A DNA stretch of 64,000 nucleotides from Hyalomma asiaticum (taxonomy: Eukaryota > Arthropoda > Arachnida > Ixodida > Ixodidae), in contig CM023481.1 of NCBI GenBank assembly GCA_013339685.2, positions 118,837,454 through 118,901,453 on the forward strand. Reading direction: 5' to 3'. Under the pieces are notes generated by a model. It did not search any database and was not told the DNA's origin. It saw nothing but the letters and a program-made list of their open reading frames with translations. Below, one piece after another: positions 32,416 through 44,165 of this stretch. The translations under genes were made by a program, and so were the position numbers. Within the stretch, counting starts at the first letter, position 1; every line of letters begins with the position of its first letter.

Positions 32416-34589
32416 CACGAAGCCAGCGTGGCGCGAGCGCGCCTTCCAGGGCGAGCAGGCATTAACGGCGAAACAACATCTGACTTTGTTTTTGTTTTTT
32501 TCTCTGCTTATACATACGGCTTACACACAGCGCTTTCTCGATCACGATCGAATTTCTTTATCGCGATCGGCTCACTCGCGCATGATACGCCAGATAGCCA
32601 GTCAGGAAATCCGATCGTGCTCGAAAATGAACCCGCGACACCGTTCTAAAAATGTCTCTCGGATAGAAAGAAGCGTGCTCACCCCATGGTCGGCGGAAGT
32701 GGCCACCGGCGGAGATCGCGGACTAACCGAAGCGCCTCTCCGCGGAAAGCAGGTCGCCCGCCGCTACAATCCGATGCCGGGCCGGGAGCGCAGCAGCTGA
32801 TTGCCGTCGGATGAGGACGACGTGTTAGCGCCGTCGCTCGGCCGCCAGCCACTATACCGCACAGAGGGGGCAAACGAGGAGGGCGACGAAAAGGCGGCCC
32901 ACCACGGAGCCGCCCACACCGTCTCTTCTGCGGCGAATGAGTTCGCACCACGGAGTCGAGAGTAAAAAGAGAGAAGCGCCGAGCGAAACGGGATCAGACA
33001 CTACGGGCGAAAGGAACCGAGCGCGGGAAGCCGCCGGCAGTTTTCACCGGGCGCGCAATGCAGACAGCCTCCGCGTAGATTGTGCAGCGCTCGACGAGGA
33101 CGAATTTTTCGTGCAAGCGCGAGTCCGCGCCTACGTAGCACGTGCGTGCGTCTTTCGTTTGTTCATTTTCGTCCCTCTTTCTTTTTTTTTTTCTGCCCGC
33201 CCTCCAACCCCTCGCTCGCCAGGGTGTCTTTTTTTTGTTTTTTGTTTTTTTTTTTTTTTTTTGCGTAGAAAGAACGCGCACGGATTATCAGAGCGTGAAT
33301 CCGGGATAGCGGTGTGCGCGCGCTCTCAACCCGTGCCGAAAGAACCGTCAGAAACGGCCCCAAAAGCGACGGCAGCGGGGGCGAGAGAGAGAACGCGGCC
33401 CAAGTATACCGACGGAGCAGCGAAGCGCGGAGCTGCTTGCTGTTGCCGCAGAAGGACATCGACGGGCAAGCAGCGCCAAACCAGAGCGAATCACGGAACC
33501 GCGCAGAGAAGCCGCCTCTCAACGGCGCACGAATGGCGAGCCGCCCGTGAATAATGCCCGCTCGAGGACCCAGAGCAATCGTCACTGCCGGGGACGTGGC
33601 CACACGATATTGTCAGGTCTGACGAGAAATTCGCCAGCGGCATACATCGCACCTTCGAACTTTGCGCCCACCTCATTACTTAGTATCAAAATGTACACCT
33701 CGCTCTCACATCAGGCACACGTGTGCCGTCTCACATAAATGCACTCGCAACGGTCCTCGGGTACCGGTTAAATATTCAATCAGTTCGTATAGAACAACAA
33801 AGGCACCTGATTCTGGGCTTTGGTATATGAAACGCACGTCGCGTGCGAAGGGAGTGGGAGTGCGGCTCGCGTGCTCCACGGGGCAATTCGTGATCGCTGC
33901 ACGAACTAATGCGCCAGGTTGTACAAGGGCGCTCACCAAAAAGACGAAGGACGTCCAATTCGCAACATTGCGTGTGTCGGCTGCACCGAACAAGATTGGG
34001 CGAAAGAGCTACAGAGGCGGCTGCAGCAGCCCTATACGCACGGAGACCCAGCGGCGCCGACCTTGCGCAGCTGCGAGGCAGCTGCGCGCGAGTCGAGAAT
34101 CCGTATATACCAGCACGGATCGCGACAGCAGCTGAGCCGCCACTCGGGCTCTGCGCGGCAGGACGCGTGAGCGCAGCCAGAGAAACAGTAACAAACAGAA
34201 TCCCGAACGCACCCATACGAGGCCCGCGACTCATTTCGCGAGTGAAACAGATGTGCCGATTCTCTGCGAAATGCACACGGCAGTGATGCCGTTCCGCGTG
34301 AGGTCACACTGCTCATCATAAGACTATTAAATGCCGTCGCATTTCTGGTTTGCGACACTATACACAGCGGTGACTTACTTTGACATGCAGCGGAACACAT
34401 TTATATATAGGAAGTCAAGCGCACGCTGTAAACGGTTTCACTTGGGAAAGCCGCAGCTACGTCGCAAACACGCTTACGTGCACGTACCGGAATATATATG
34501 CAGCGAAAGTCAGTGGCATGGTGCTGGAAAGGTCAGAATTCCAATGCAAGCCACTGGCCTCTGCTGCCTATATGTATACAACTGTGTAC

Positions 34590-34590
<1 letters not shown>
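32415..34590. other. GC-rich, CpG-rich non-coding stretch
   Basis: 32680-33620 and 33830-34160 are rich in CpG. The longest frame (32937-33554, 205 codons) is Arg/Ala/Ser-rich, crosses two T-runs and overlaps long frames on the other strand, so I do not call it a gene. A promoter or 5' UTR is possible but not shown. Confidence 0.4.

Positions 34591-34591
<1 letters not shown>

Positions 34592-34666
<75 letters not shown>
34592..34666. repeat. (AT)n microsatellite
   Basis: About 75 bp of AT repeat. Confidence 0.95.
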
Positions 34667-34669
<3 letters not shown>

Positions 34670-35410
34670 GGCAACCTGTATACGGCACCCCAAATACACT
34701 GCCGTACGTTCGCTGGAATTTATGCGTTCTTCGTGCAGATTTCATTATCCTCGTTTTCACCGAGAAAGTTTTCTAAGGAAAATATTTGTGAGTAAGGAAA
34801 GTTCTGTCGCACCCATATACCATTAAAACTGCAGAAGTAGGTGCTGCAGTGCGAACTGCTGATATCAAGCGGTCGTACACACTGCGCCTAGCACTTCGTA
34901 GACGTTCTCACTGCATGCGAACAAATTAGACATATTTCTTTCTTCTTAACCTTTATTCGAAAAACCCACGTTCTAAGCACTCTTCAGAGTACCCGCTTTT
35001 CACCGGATGCCCGCATGCACACAAACGGAAAGTGGATATATACATCCACACCAGCGCGTGTTATACCACTTACACCGCGGCGTTGGGAGCCTCTATTTTT
35101 TTTTTTTTTTCCCTATTGTGACCATGACATACTGTGGCTCCCACGTTGTCGGAAAGTAGCACACATGCATATGCCACGACATCCTGGAAGGTGACAATGG
35201 CGGAGCCAACGAGGAGAAGGCATTAACGAAACCTCGGCTTAATTGCGTCCCCGTGGAATCTGATTACTCAGCACTGCATTCCGGCGATGATATGGCGAAG
35301 GCCGTGTCTCAACGCAGGACAGAGACAACGAGCCCTTCGGGTCAGGGGCGTAGCCAGGAGAAGATGGTGTCAGGTATCAAAACACGCCCAGAAACTGTTT
35401 GACGTTAACG
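34667..35410. other. Non-coding stretch
   Basis: No gene is recognised. A T16 run lies near 35095-35110. Confidence 0.45.
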
Positions 35411-35669
35411 CTTTCTGAAACTAATAATGATTTATTTGGTTTTACGTCCCAAAACCACTATATTATCATGAGAGGCGCCGTAGTGGAGGGCTCCGGAAAT
35501 TTCAACCAGCTGAGGTTCTTTAACCTGCACTGATATTTCACTGTACACGGGCGTCAACATTTCGCTTCCATCGAAATGCAGCAGCCGCGGCCGGGATTCG
35601 ATCCCGCGACCTTCCGATCAGCAGCCGAGTGCCATAGCCATGTACAGACCACCGTCACCTTTTGAAACT
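35411..35669 (-). mobile_element. Ruka-like SINE
   Basis: A SINE on the minus strand, about 35424-35657, with tail 'tttggttttacgtcccaaaa', body 'gctccggaaatttcaaccag' and head region 'gattcgatcccgcgacctt'. Likely target duplication 'ctttctgaaact' (35411-35422) against 'ccttttgaaact' (35658-35669). The head end is disrupted ('ccatgtacagaccaccgtc'). Confidence 0.82.
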
Positions 35670-35845
35670 TTCAACCCTTTTTGCTCAACGCATCATATAG
35701 CACCTCCGAAAACACACCATGTAACACGCCCCGAAAAATATCTATCAAGGTATATTATAACGTATCCGTATTTCTCTCGGTATGAATGGCCGATTTCGTG
35801 CGCGGACGCATGAATAGGATTGCGTTAAAATTGGTGCGCAGACAC

Positions 35846-37918
35846 CACGAGAATAGGGATGGTCGATTAAATTTTTTAATCGATTAATCGTTAATCGTTC
35901 GCCGATTTAGCCTTTCATCGATTAATTGTTTTCGCCGTGGTGTTTTAATCGATTAATCGACATTTTTTGTAAGTGCTTCAAAAATGATGCCTTGTTGTTT
36001 GAGAGACGTTGCTTGTGTTTGATATCGACACAAGTATTTATCCGACGCGCTGGAGATCAGATGTGCGCATTAGCGGCTGCGTGAAAATTCGCACTTTCGC
36101 CCACTGAACAAAGGGAGCCCGTCGTCTTTGGATGTTGTCAAGGGTCTAAGATTCCGTGGGTGGCCATGATCCACGGACGATTCGGTAGCAGGTATTTCCT
36201 CGAAGTCTGCCTACTAGAGCGAACCGAAATCGGAGGCGCCTTCGGCGAACACACTGGTCGGAAAGTCGCACCGGAAACACGCAGTGTGGCCGAGGGTGAG
36301 GAAAACCCGAGAAAGGTTAAAAAAAGAGGCGAGGAGGAAAGAAAAGGGACGGCAAAATTTCTCGGTTTGTTCGTTAGATATTGTGGAAGGCCTCGATAAT
36401 ACTATAACGACGAATTGACGTGATCGCTTCCTTGAGGTCACTCATGCGAGATTGAACAGCAACATACTGGTCTCACAAGGCCATCAGTGCAGGCATCTGC
36501 GGGAAATAGAGTGACAAGAGTTTTTCCCTCCCGGCTAGAATAAACGGCAGCTGTGCCAGTATACTTCGCAGGTTTCACCTGATCGCCGACTTAAGTCGGC
36601 GCTACGCGCACCTTTTCAATCGCGCCTACAGCTCGAACGGTGAGCGCTGTCCAATGTGTCAGAGATTACAGCACATAGTATTTCGCGACTGTCCTAGCTC
36701 CATTCGTGCCACAGCAGTAGACGGCGGCCTCTAGGCTGGCTGACATGGTAGTACAAGCAATAAATGAAAGCCGTATTTCACCCGAAATAGGCGACCATAC
36801 AGAATTACCAATTGCTACAAGGTCATTTTTTTCAACAGAAAAGGACTGGATGCTAGATGTTCGGTATGCCAATGCGCAAAGTTGCGCAAAAAGCGACTAT
36901 TAAACTTAAATGCAGTTAAAGTGACTTCCTTCCATTATGCGACTATTAAACCTTTTTCACGATCCTCAAGTGCGTTTCCCTGCGCAGCATATTCCCCCAA
37001 CTAATGGCGGCCCCTGTCACGTTTCAAGTGGAGGCGAGGTCCCGGTGGTGGGGTTTGACTATTATGAATGTTTATGTCAAGATAGCTGGGTCGACATTTT
37101 CCGCGTGATAGCACGCTGTTTTGCCGAAGTGAATAGCTCCCATAAGTTGCGCTAACTGCATTGCAGGGAAGCTAGCACTACAGTTGTCAAAGGTTGTATA
37201 GGCGTTAAGGCGGACAGTTGGGCTAGTTGGTATACCAACTAGCTTTGATATATCAAATGTAATGAAATATGATTACTAGCGTCCACGTCCCCTTTGCGCA
37301 AGCGGTACTGTCTTATGTATATACGGATCACTCATTCTTATCCCCATCATCATGCTTCATCACTCTTTTTCCCCAGTTGCGTTGTCCCCAAAGTAGAGTA
37401 GAAGGCCGGGGCGTACTAGATCAGGCTACCCTCTCTACCTTCCAATGCATTATCTCTCTTTCATTGGTGACAAATAATCTTTAATTCGCTAAGGAGTAAA
37501 ATACGACGGCAATAAGAACTGCACCAGTCAAGAAATAAGCAGCGTAATTACAATGTGACACACAAGAAGAAAGTAAAAAAAATCTGGGGGTTAAACAAAA
37601 CGGTTGTAGGCGACGGGGGTCGGGTCGAGTTAATTTCTATCTCTACGGGGCATGGACGCCTGCGGCTCTGGGCTCCTTCTACTTGAGTAGAAATATGCGC
37701 TCGACATCTGCGGCTCGGCGTCGCGCGCCTCGCAATCATGCGCTCCGGCCAAGGGGCGGTTTTGGAATTGGGGGGGGGGGGGGGGTGATCGATTATTCGA
37801 AGAGCTTTAATCGATTATTTCGATTAATTGAAAGGGGGAAATCGATTATGATTAATCGATTAACGGCGTACATTTAATCGATTAATCGTTCATCGGTTTT
37901 ACCATCCCTACACGAGAA
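35846..37918. mobile_element. hAT-type DNA transposon with perfect 8-bp target duplication
   Basis: The element at 35854-37910 (2,057 bp) starts TAGGGATGGT and ends ACCATCCCTA. It is flanked by 'cacgagaa' at 35846-35853 and 37911-37918. Subterminal regions on both sides are made of iterated 'aatcgattaatcg' words. The TIR sequence, 8-bp duplication and subterminal repeats are characteristic of the hAT superfamily. Interior frames are short (79 codons at most) and I recognise neither a BED finger nor the C-terminal dimerisation motif. It is non-autonomous or decayed. Confidence 0.9.
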
Positions 37919-38755
37919 TTGCGAATTACGCTAGAATGTGGCGGTTCATATTGCCACTGCGCGACAAAGACGAAGGGGGAAAAGTGACTGATCCCTCTCT
38001 GTCATATACGAATCGGTTAATCGCGAAAGTGAAGCCTGTCTTAGCGAAGCTGTGGAATGCACAGCGGCAATCTGGCGAATCGAGGGGCGGAAAATGGGTT
38101 GGGTATTCTGAACATGTGAACGCTTTGCGTGTAGACATCAGCGGCATCTCGACACTCCACAGGGATCCTCGACAGTTGTAAACAAGCGAAGGTTCTCGAA
38201 AGACTCATAGTTCTCCGGAGACACTGCACTGCACGCGTCAGCGCTCTGCGCAAAGATGCCGTAAACCACGAGCGTCCGCAAACGGTGAAACCTTGCAAGC
38301 GAAACCAAACGGGTTGTCAGCGGATCGTTTTGTGAACATACCATCCGGTGCAACGAAATGCGCATCATTTTCCTATCAATGGCCTTCTTTGCCTTCCTGG
38401 AGCAGAGCGCGTAGCAATTCACACAAATGGCACACAAGACAAATTTCAAAGTTTGTTGCGGCCGTGGTTGTACTCTGCCCAAGCAACGCGCCGCCACGCC
38501 GCAAACCACCGCTGCGATCAAAGCGCTGAGCGCTCAGGCTACCGAACCCATAACTGCCGGCGCTGATTAGCACGACCACGACAGCGCGACAATCTGCTGC
38601 GCCGCTCCATCGTTCCGATATGGCGGTACACCCGCTGCGAACCAAGAGTGCAGTGAAATGGAGCCGATGTTAATTTAAGAGTAACTTTGCTTGCCAAACA
38701 CCTTTGGTTTAATCGGACATGAGTTAGACGCAAATTGTACAGCGGTGTAGTGAAG
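37919..38755. other. Non-coding stretch
   Basis: Overlapping frames on both strands, no domain recognised. Confidence 0.45.
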
Positions 38756-38769
38756 ATACAAGGCCCGTT

Positions 38770-38885
38770 TGTTCCCAGTACCTCGAATGTGTCGGTGGTA
38801 TGATCGGTATAGAGCTTCCAGCTCCTACCGTCGTATGCCGAGTGGTTGTCGGTTCGAATCGTAGCGGGTGGTACTTTTTCATTGT
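38770..38885 (+). mobile_element. Possible tRNA-derived SINE head
   Basis: 'gtatagagcttccagctcct' (A-box-like) is followed about 35 bp later by 'tcggttcgaatcg' (B-box-like) and 'tagcgggtgg', then 'tactttttcattg'. The spacing resembles an internal Pol III promoter, but I see no cloverleaf good enough for a tRNA gene. Confidence 0.4.
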
Positions 38886-41800
38886 CAAATGTGCGTTCAT
38901 TTTGTTCAGACATCCACTTCCGTGACGGAAGTACGTCGGCGATTTCTTGTTGGACCCCGGGGTAAATCTTTCGTGTTATAAAGCGAAGGCATACAAACGA
39001 CAGGCCCCGGCGCTGTGTCCCGTCATTTGTGCGCCTTCGCTTTTCAGTGCTGTATGAAAACACCTGGCGTGACAGCGCTACCGCCTAAAATATTCACTTT
39101 GTAAAAACAAATTATAATAGAACATACGAACGATGTCGTGCTGCCATGTAATATGTTCCAAGAACCTCAAAGAAAGTCACTGCCATAAAAGCAACCACAA
39201 TGCAGTGGCTGTTCCTTTCTCGCTCGTTATTCCCATCGCCAGGCGCGAGTGGTGGGAGTGAACGGTGACAGCTATAACGATTGTTTTGCGCCTATAAAAC
39301 ACGGCGTTTCTCCGCAAACAAACTTATACATTGCAGAAGTCCTTTCGAATCTACTGGAGCTGAAGCATTTAGCGCAACGGATACCTGTATAACGAGAAGA
39401 ATACGGGACTACGTTTGACGTCCGTATGAACACACGAGACGCAGTAAGCTCAAGAGAGATTCAAGAAGTTTAAAGGAAAGAAGTTGAGCCCGGTTGGTAA
39501 CCCTATGCAATGTGACCGAAAGATGACAAAAACACAAGGAGCTCGCAGTAGGCGCGGACGTACAATCAATCCTTTATCGCAAGCGCTCCTGCAGGCCGGT
39601 GTGCAAAAACAGCCTCCTTGAAAATTGGTTCTCATATTTAATGCAGCCCCCCTGCCAAAGACAAACGACCGACGTATGCTATAGAATCACTGATGTAGGT
39701 CGCTTCGAGGCTATGTCGTTGAGCATAAGAACAGTAACTGGCCTATGGCGATGCTATGTTCTGCTCGTGTACAAGTATACTGTGAAACGTCAAAGAACAT
39801 AATATGGCAAAAGTTAATCCAGAGGACCCGACCACAGTGTCCCTCGTGATCCCGTCGTGGTTATGGCACGTAAATGCCGTGAACGGAATCGGTTAATCAA
39901 GCAAAGGGGGGCAATCAATTCATGATTGTGCACACTAACTGGTCACTTCCAGAAGCGATGACCATGCAGGCCGACCGCACGGGGAGGTCGCGACGGTCGG
40001 TCGCCGCATGTACTACGCGTATATCGGTTTCTCGAAAAACCCGACCCGTGGGCGGCTTCGCTCCGCAGTGTGGGGCTTCGTCCCGAGAGTGACGTCAGCA
40101 CGAACTGTCCCGAGCTGTGCGCAGGTAATGCACGGGCTCTACCCACACGGTTGACGACGACGACATGCGCGCAGTTCACGAAACTGCCGAACCACTGAGC
40201 CGTGCGTGCGAACCCTGCCCTTCTCGTGAAAACCACAGCGAGCGATCGAATGTGGCGTGCACGGCGCACCTGGCGCCCAGTTTCTATTTCTAAGGTGCGC
40301 CGCGACGCACCTACACTTGCTGCGGACGCCGGCCACGCAGCGTCGCCGAAGGAACCCGGGTCGACACAAGGTCACGCGCAGTACGGGGCCCGCCCTTTCG
40401 CGCACACACTGTGGGAGGCTTCGCGACAACCGCACCGGCGCCTTGTGAACAGAAACAGAACTCGCCATGCGGAGAAACTATACAATAAGCGATCATCCGA
40501 TTTGAGATTTGTTTTGTTTTTTCTTTAAAATAAATAGGGCGCCTCGGTGATAGCACAAACGTGACCCGATGATACGCATGTATATGTAGGGGCCGCGTTC
40601 TGTGATGATCACTTTTGATACTCGCGAAAGTGTCCCCTTCAGTGCGCGGGATTCGGCTGGTTGAGAAAAGGCGAGCAATAGTCGCTGTCTCATCGGGTAC
40701 GCGATATTTTATTTCAGGCAAGGTGACTTTATATCGCCGACAGCAATCACCTCAGGTTTCGGCCCCAGTATAGTGCTTGAGCATGACGTTGCATAAGCTT
40801 GCTGCATCCAAGGCACCTTGACGCTCGGCACATATGATGCCGCGGAGCTCATGCCGTCAAGCACTGCATTGAGTAGCAAGGTCGTGTCACGGCATGTCGA
40901 AGAACGGTGCAGGGCTGATGTATTCCGCCGACCTCTTTCGGGCAGCTTCCGAGAATCTGGCGTAAAGACAGGCACGATATTTTGTTTTCATTTCTCTCTC
41001 TCTCTCTCTCTCTCTCTATTTTCCTTCAGTCGCAACACAGCTCAGTCAGTGCATGTGCCTGTCTTCGAGGCAAAAACGTTCGCCGCGAGCACAATCAGGC
41101 CTCCGTGACATCGCATGAAATGTCAAATGATGACGGCATGGTGTCTAAAGGAGCATGGGCGCGGCACAGTGGAAGCCGCGTTTGTGGCCAAGACAAACGA
41201 CGGGTCCCGCTGTACACAAACGACGCCTGAGCTAGGGACAAGTCTTTGAGAAGTTTGCGAACGTGACCGGGCAAAATGCCTCGCTGAGAGACAGACGCCC
41301 CGTGCGAACAAAAGCGATCTCCACAGTCGCCATGAGGGACCACGAGAGAACAAAACTAAGCAAAAATAGTCCTTCCACTTCTTTTTTTTTTTTCTTTTTT
41401 GCGCTGTGTGCGTCCTGATGACGCGACCACGCAGCGGGGGAACGTCTCGTGACAGCCAATGGGGCCGCCTCGATGAAATGGTAGGTACGTGCCAGAGATC
41501 ATGGGCACATTTATGCGATGCACGAAGTCCCACGTTCCTGCAGCTGACACATGACGCGTACAGCGAACATATATACACAACGCCGAACGATAATTACATC
41601 TGGCCGTATTCAATTCGTACGAAGTAAACACGCCAGGAAGACGCAGCGCTGAAATGCAGCTGCTTTCAATATTGACAAATTATAACAGAATATGAGCAGA
41701 TGCGCACGACAAGAGGTATAATATCCGCACGATAAAACTTGGAACAGCGAAAAAAAAATCTTCATAAACCCGTTATTACACAGCAAGAGTAACAACAGCG

Positions 41801-41894
41801 GCAGCTATATGCTGCAACGTACGGCAGCTCGAGCAAATGCCGTATAGACGCAAGAGTCTCTCCACCCGGCCCTCTAATCCGCATCCATCATGAC
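38886..41894. other. Non-coding stretch with a (CT)n tract
   Basis: GC-rich around 39960-40460. A (CT)n run lies at 40993-41017 and a T-rich run at 41385-41400. No domain-bearing frame and no RNA gene are recognised. Confidence 0.45.
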
Positions 41895-42355
41895 ATCGAA
41901 AATCATCATCAGCAGCATTCTATCTTATGTCTACTGCAGGACGAAGGCCTCTCCCAATTCTCTCCATCCTTGCCTGCCCTGCGCGAGCTGATTCCATTTG
42001 ACGCCTGCGAATTTCTTGATTTCGTCCTATCTTCTCTCTGTCGTCCGCGGCTACGCTTGCCCGCTCTTGGTATACATTCCGTCGTTCTAACTGTCCATCG
42101 GTTATCTAGCCTTCTCCTCACGCGGCCTGCCCATGTCCGTTTTTTTCTTCTTAACATCGGTGATTATGTCGGCAACTCCCGTCTGTCTTCTGACCCACTC
42201 CGCTGTTTTCCTATAAATCTTTTAATGTAACGCCTATCATTTTTCGTTCCATCGCTCGATGCGCGGTTCTTAAGTGCCTCTCGAGCTTCTTCGTAATTCT
42301 CCAAGTTTCTGCCCATATGTATCCCATTGCTAGTCGCACTGCAGATATGTAAAGA
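41895..42355 (-). pseudogene. Non-LTR retrotransposon RT C-terminal fragment
   Basis: On the minus strand, from about 42340 down to 41910, several frames read in order MIGVTLKD-like, TAEWVRRQTGV, then KKRTWAGRVRRRLDNRWT and KRSRGRQREDRT, and a tail close to 'ctgctgatgatgat'. The W-AG-x-x-x-R-x-x-D-N-R-W-T and KRxxGRxxxR patterns are the widely distributed C-terminal end of arthropod endonuclease-RT LINEs (RTE-like in my reading). At least two frameshifts or stops break it. The 5' part is missing. Confidence 0.75.
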
Positions 42356-42675
42356 GAACAACCCGCAGTGCAGTAAGTTATTCCGTAAGTATATACTATA
42401 CTGCGGATAGTATACTATACTACCTGGTCCGGCCTCGTTCATACTCAAAATCGCAGTCACGACCCGTTGGCATAAATCAAGGGGTAACAAATCACTAGCA
42501 CTTTATACCCCGACAGCCTTTTGAAACGAGTCGTTCAGAATGAGCACAGTTACGAACGAACGCGTTCCAGTTTCTCGATATGCAGCTAATGACGGGAGCA
42601 TGCGTGACGAAGCACACTGCAACTTTTGACGCAGGCGTAATTCTCTTGGTACCAAGTTAGGCCAACCTTGGTCGA

Positions 42676-42835
42676 GGCAATGCAGCAAACCGACTGTTTC
42701 GTGGGGTTTAACGTCCCAAAACCAGCTCTGGTTATGAGAGACGCCATAGTGGAGGTCTCCGGAAACTTTGACCACCTGGGGTTCTTTAACGTGCACTGAC
42801 ATCGCACAGCATACGGGCAATGCAGCAAACCAACT
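42676..42835 (-). mobile_element. 5'-truncated Ruka-like SINE with 20-bp target duplication
   Basis: Only tail and body remain (42696-42815: 'ggggtttaacgtcccaaaac' to 'gcactgacatcgcacagcat'); the tRNA head is absent. It is flanked by 'ggcaatgcagcaaaccgact' and 'ggcaatgcagcaaaccaact' (19 of 20 identical). This shows the truncation happened at insertion, as in target-primed reverse transcription. Confidence 0.93.
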
Positions 42836-43264
42836 TTCTCACTTAGTAACACGTGGCACTACATATATGGTTTACAGGCGACTTTGGAAGGTATACTCTA
42901 ATGGCCCCATTCTGTGGTCGGCGCTAATGAAATAGATGTTTTGATTATCAGCAGAACGAGTGATAGAAAAGAAGACAGCATACAAACGGTAAATAATTCC
43001 TTCAAGTCAATATCAAGTTATTTTTATTATATTGTTACGAAGAGTTGCGAGGAGATGGCTTTATTTACAAGTGACCGAAGAGGAGGACGACGTGTCGCGA
43101 CTTGTCCCGGCCATGACGCCTTACAATATTATGAAGTTTTCTGTGCAAAGACTGCGATATGATTACAAAGCACGCCGGGGGACTGCGCAATATTTTGGAC
43201 AATACATATTTGGGTTACTTTATACCTACCCTTAAATTTATGTACACTGGTGCGTTTTTACAAT

Positions 43265-43325
43265 CAACCCTCATCGAAATGCAGCCACCATGGTCAGTAT
43301 AATCGAACCCATCGAGTCTACAGCG
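43265..43325 (-). mobile_element. Ruka head relic
   Basis: 'catcgaaatgcagccaccat' followed by 'ggtcagtataatcgaaccca' resembles the head/body joint of Ruka in reverse, heavily mutated. Confidence 0.4.
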
Positions 43326-43434
43326 GCCCATTCACATAAAGCTTAAAATCTGCATCAAAACAGCAATGGCTGTTTCGATTAAGTAATGTTCTACCTGCCT
43401 GCTCAGAAACTCCTTAGGCAGCACATTGATGAAT

Positions 43435-43650
43435 AGATCGCCAAGAACGATGTCGAACAGGGAATGCCGCTAGGAACAGGGAATGTCGTTTCGACAAGTG
43501 GACTTGTATCCGTCAGGACGGCGGAACTGACGTCCTGACGCCTGGCAACTGCCGTCCTGACGAACACAAGTACACTCGTCGAAACGTTGGCTCCAGCGGC
43601 ATTCCCTCTTCTACATCGTTTTTAGCGACCTGTTCATCGATTCAAGCCTC
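43435..43650. mobile_element. Head-to-head inverted PLE-like repeat with hammerhead-like cores
   Basis: Two diverged arms read outward from a centre near 43530. The plus arm (43551 on) has 'gccgtcctgacga', a stem-like 'acaag-tacact', 'cgtcgaaacg', 'agcggcattccct' and 'acatcgtttttagcgacctg'. The minus arm (43522 down) has the same blocks in the same order. The CTGACGA...GAAAC pair (43557-43585) resembles the conserved core of hammerhead ribozymes, which are known from the pseudo-LTRs of Penelope-like elements. Helix III and the cleavage site are not clear, so ribozyme activity is only a possibility. Confidence 0.5.
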
Positions 43651-44126
43651 CATCTTCCCTGAGCTTCTCTTCTAGTTTAGATTTTGAGGCAGTACATGCG
43701 CTTTAACATAACCACGCCAAGACGAGAAGCACGGCGAAATCAAAGGGTACGGGGGGTGAAATGAATCCACGCGCGAGCTTACAGTAACGGACCGTTGCTT
43801 CCGTGTAAAGCGAGGAGTCTTGAACTGCAGAGTAGGCATGTTGTCGGACACTTGAAACGGTGCCAAGGAGCCGCGAACAGCCGCCTCGCGAGGGCAGAAT
43901 GCCTCGTAAAACCCCGGGCTGCAGCACGCGTGGCTAGAACGCAGACAAGCGAGTTAACTGTCTACAGCAGGTGCTCAAGACTCTTCACGGCACGCCTTTC
44001 AGACACGTCGGTCAGCCAGCGTAAATCAAGCGCGGAGCGAAGCAGTCTGCCGTATACTCCGGCACAGCGTTGGTCAAAAGTGGCTAAGGTGACGGTATGC
44101 AGCTACCTACAACCATTGCATTCGTC

Positions 44127-44165
<39 letters not shown>

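Noticed and set aside
32937..33554. 205-codon frame on the plus strand
   Set aside because: Runs through two T-homopolymers (Phe-rich translation) and a CpG-rich block. No domain, and overlapped by minus-strand frames.
36160..36399. Frame inside the hAT element as transposase
   Set aside because: 79 codons, charged C-terminal half, no BED finger or hAT dimerisation motif.
37205..37445. Second LINE 3' UTR inside the hAT element
   Set aside because: A block at 37375-37440 vaguely resembles 24600-24660, but without coding sequence or clear boundaries I did not list it as a feature of its own.
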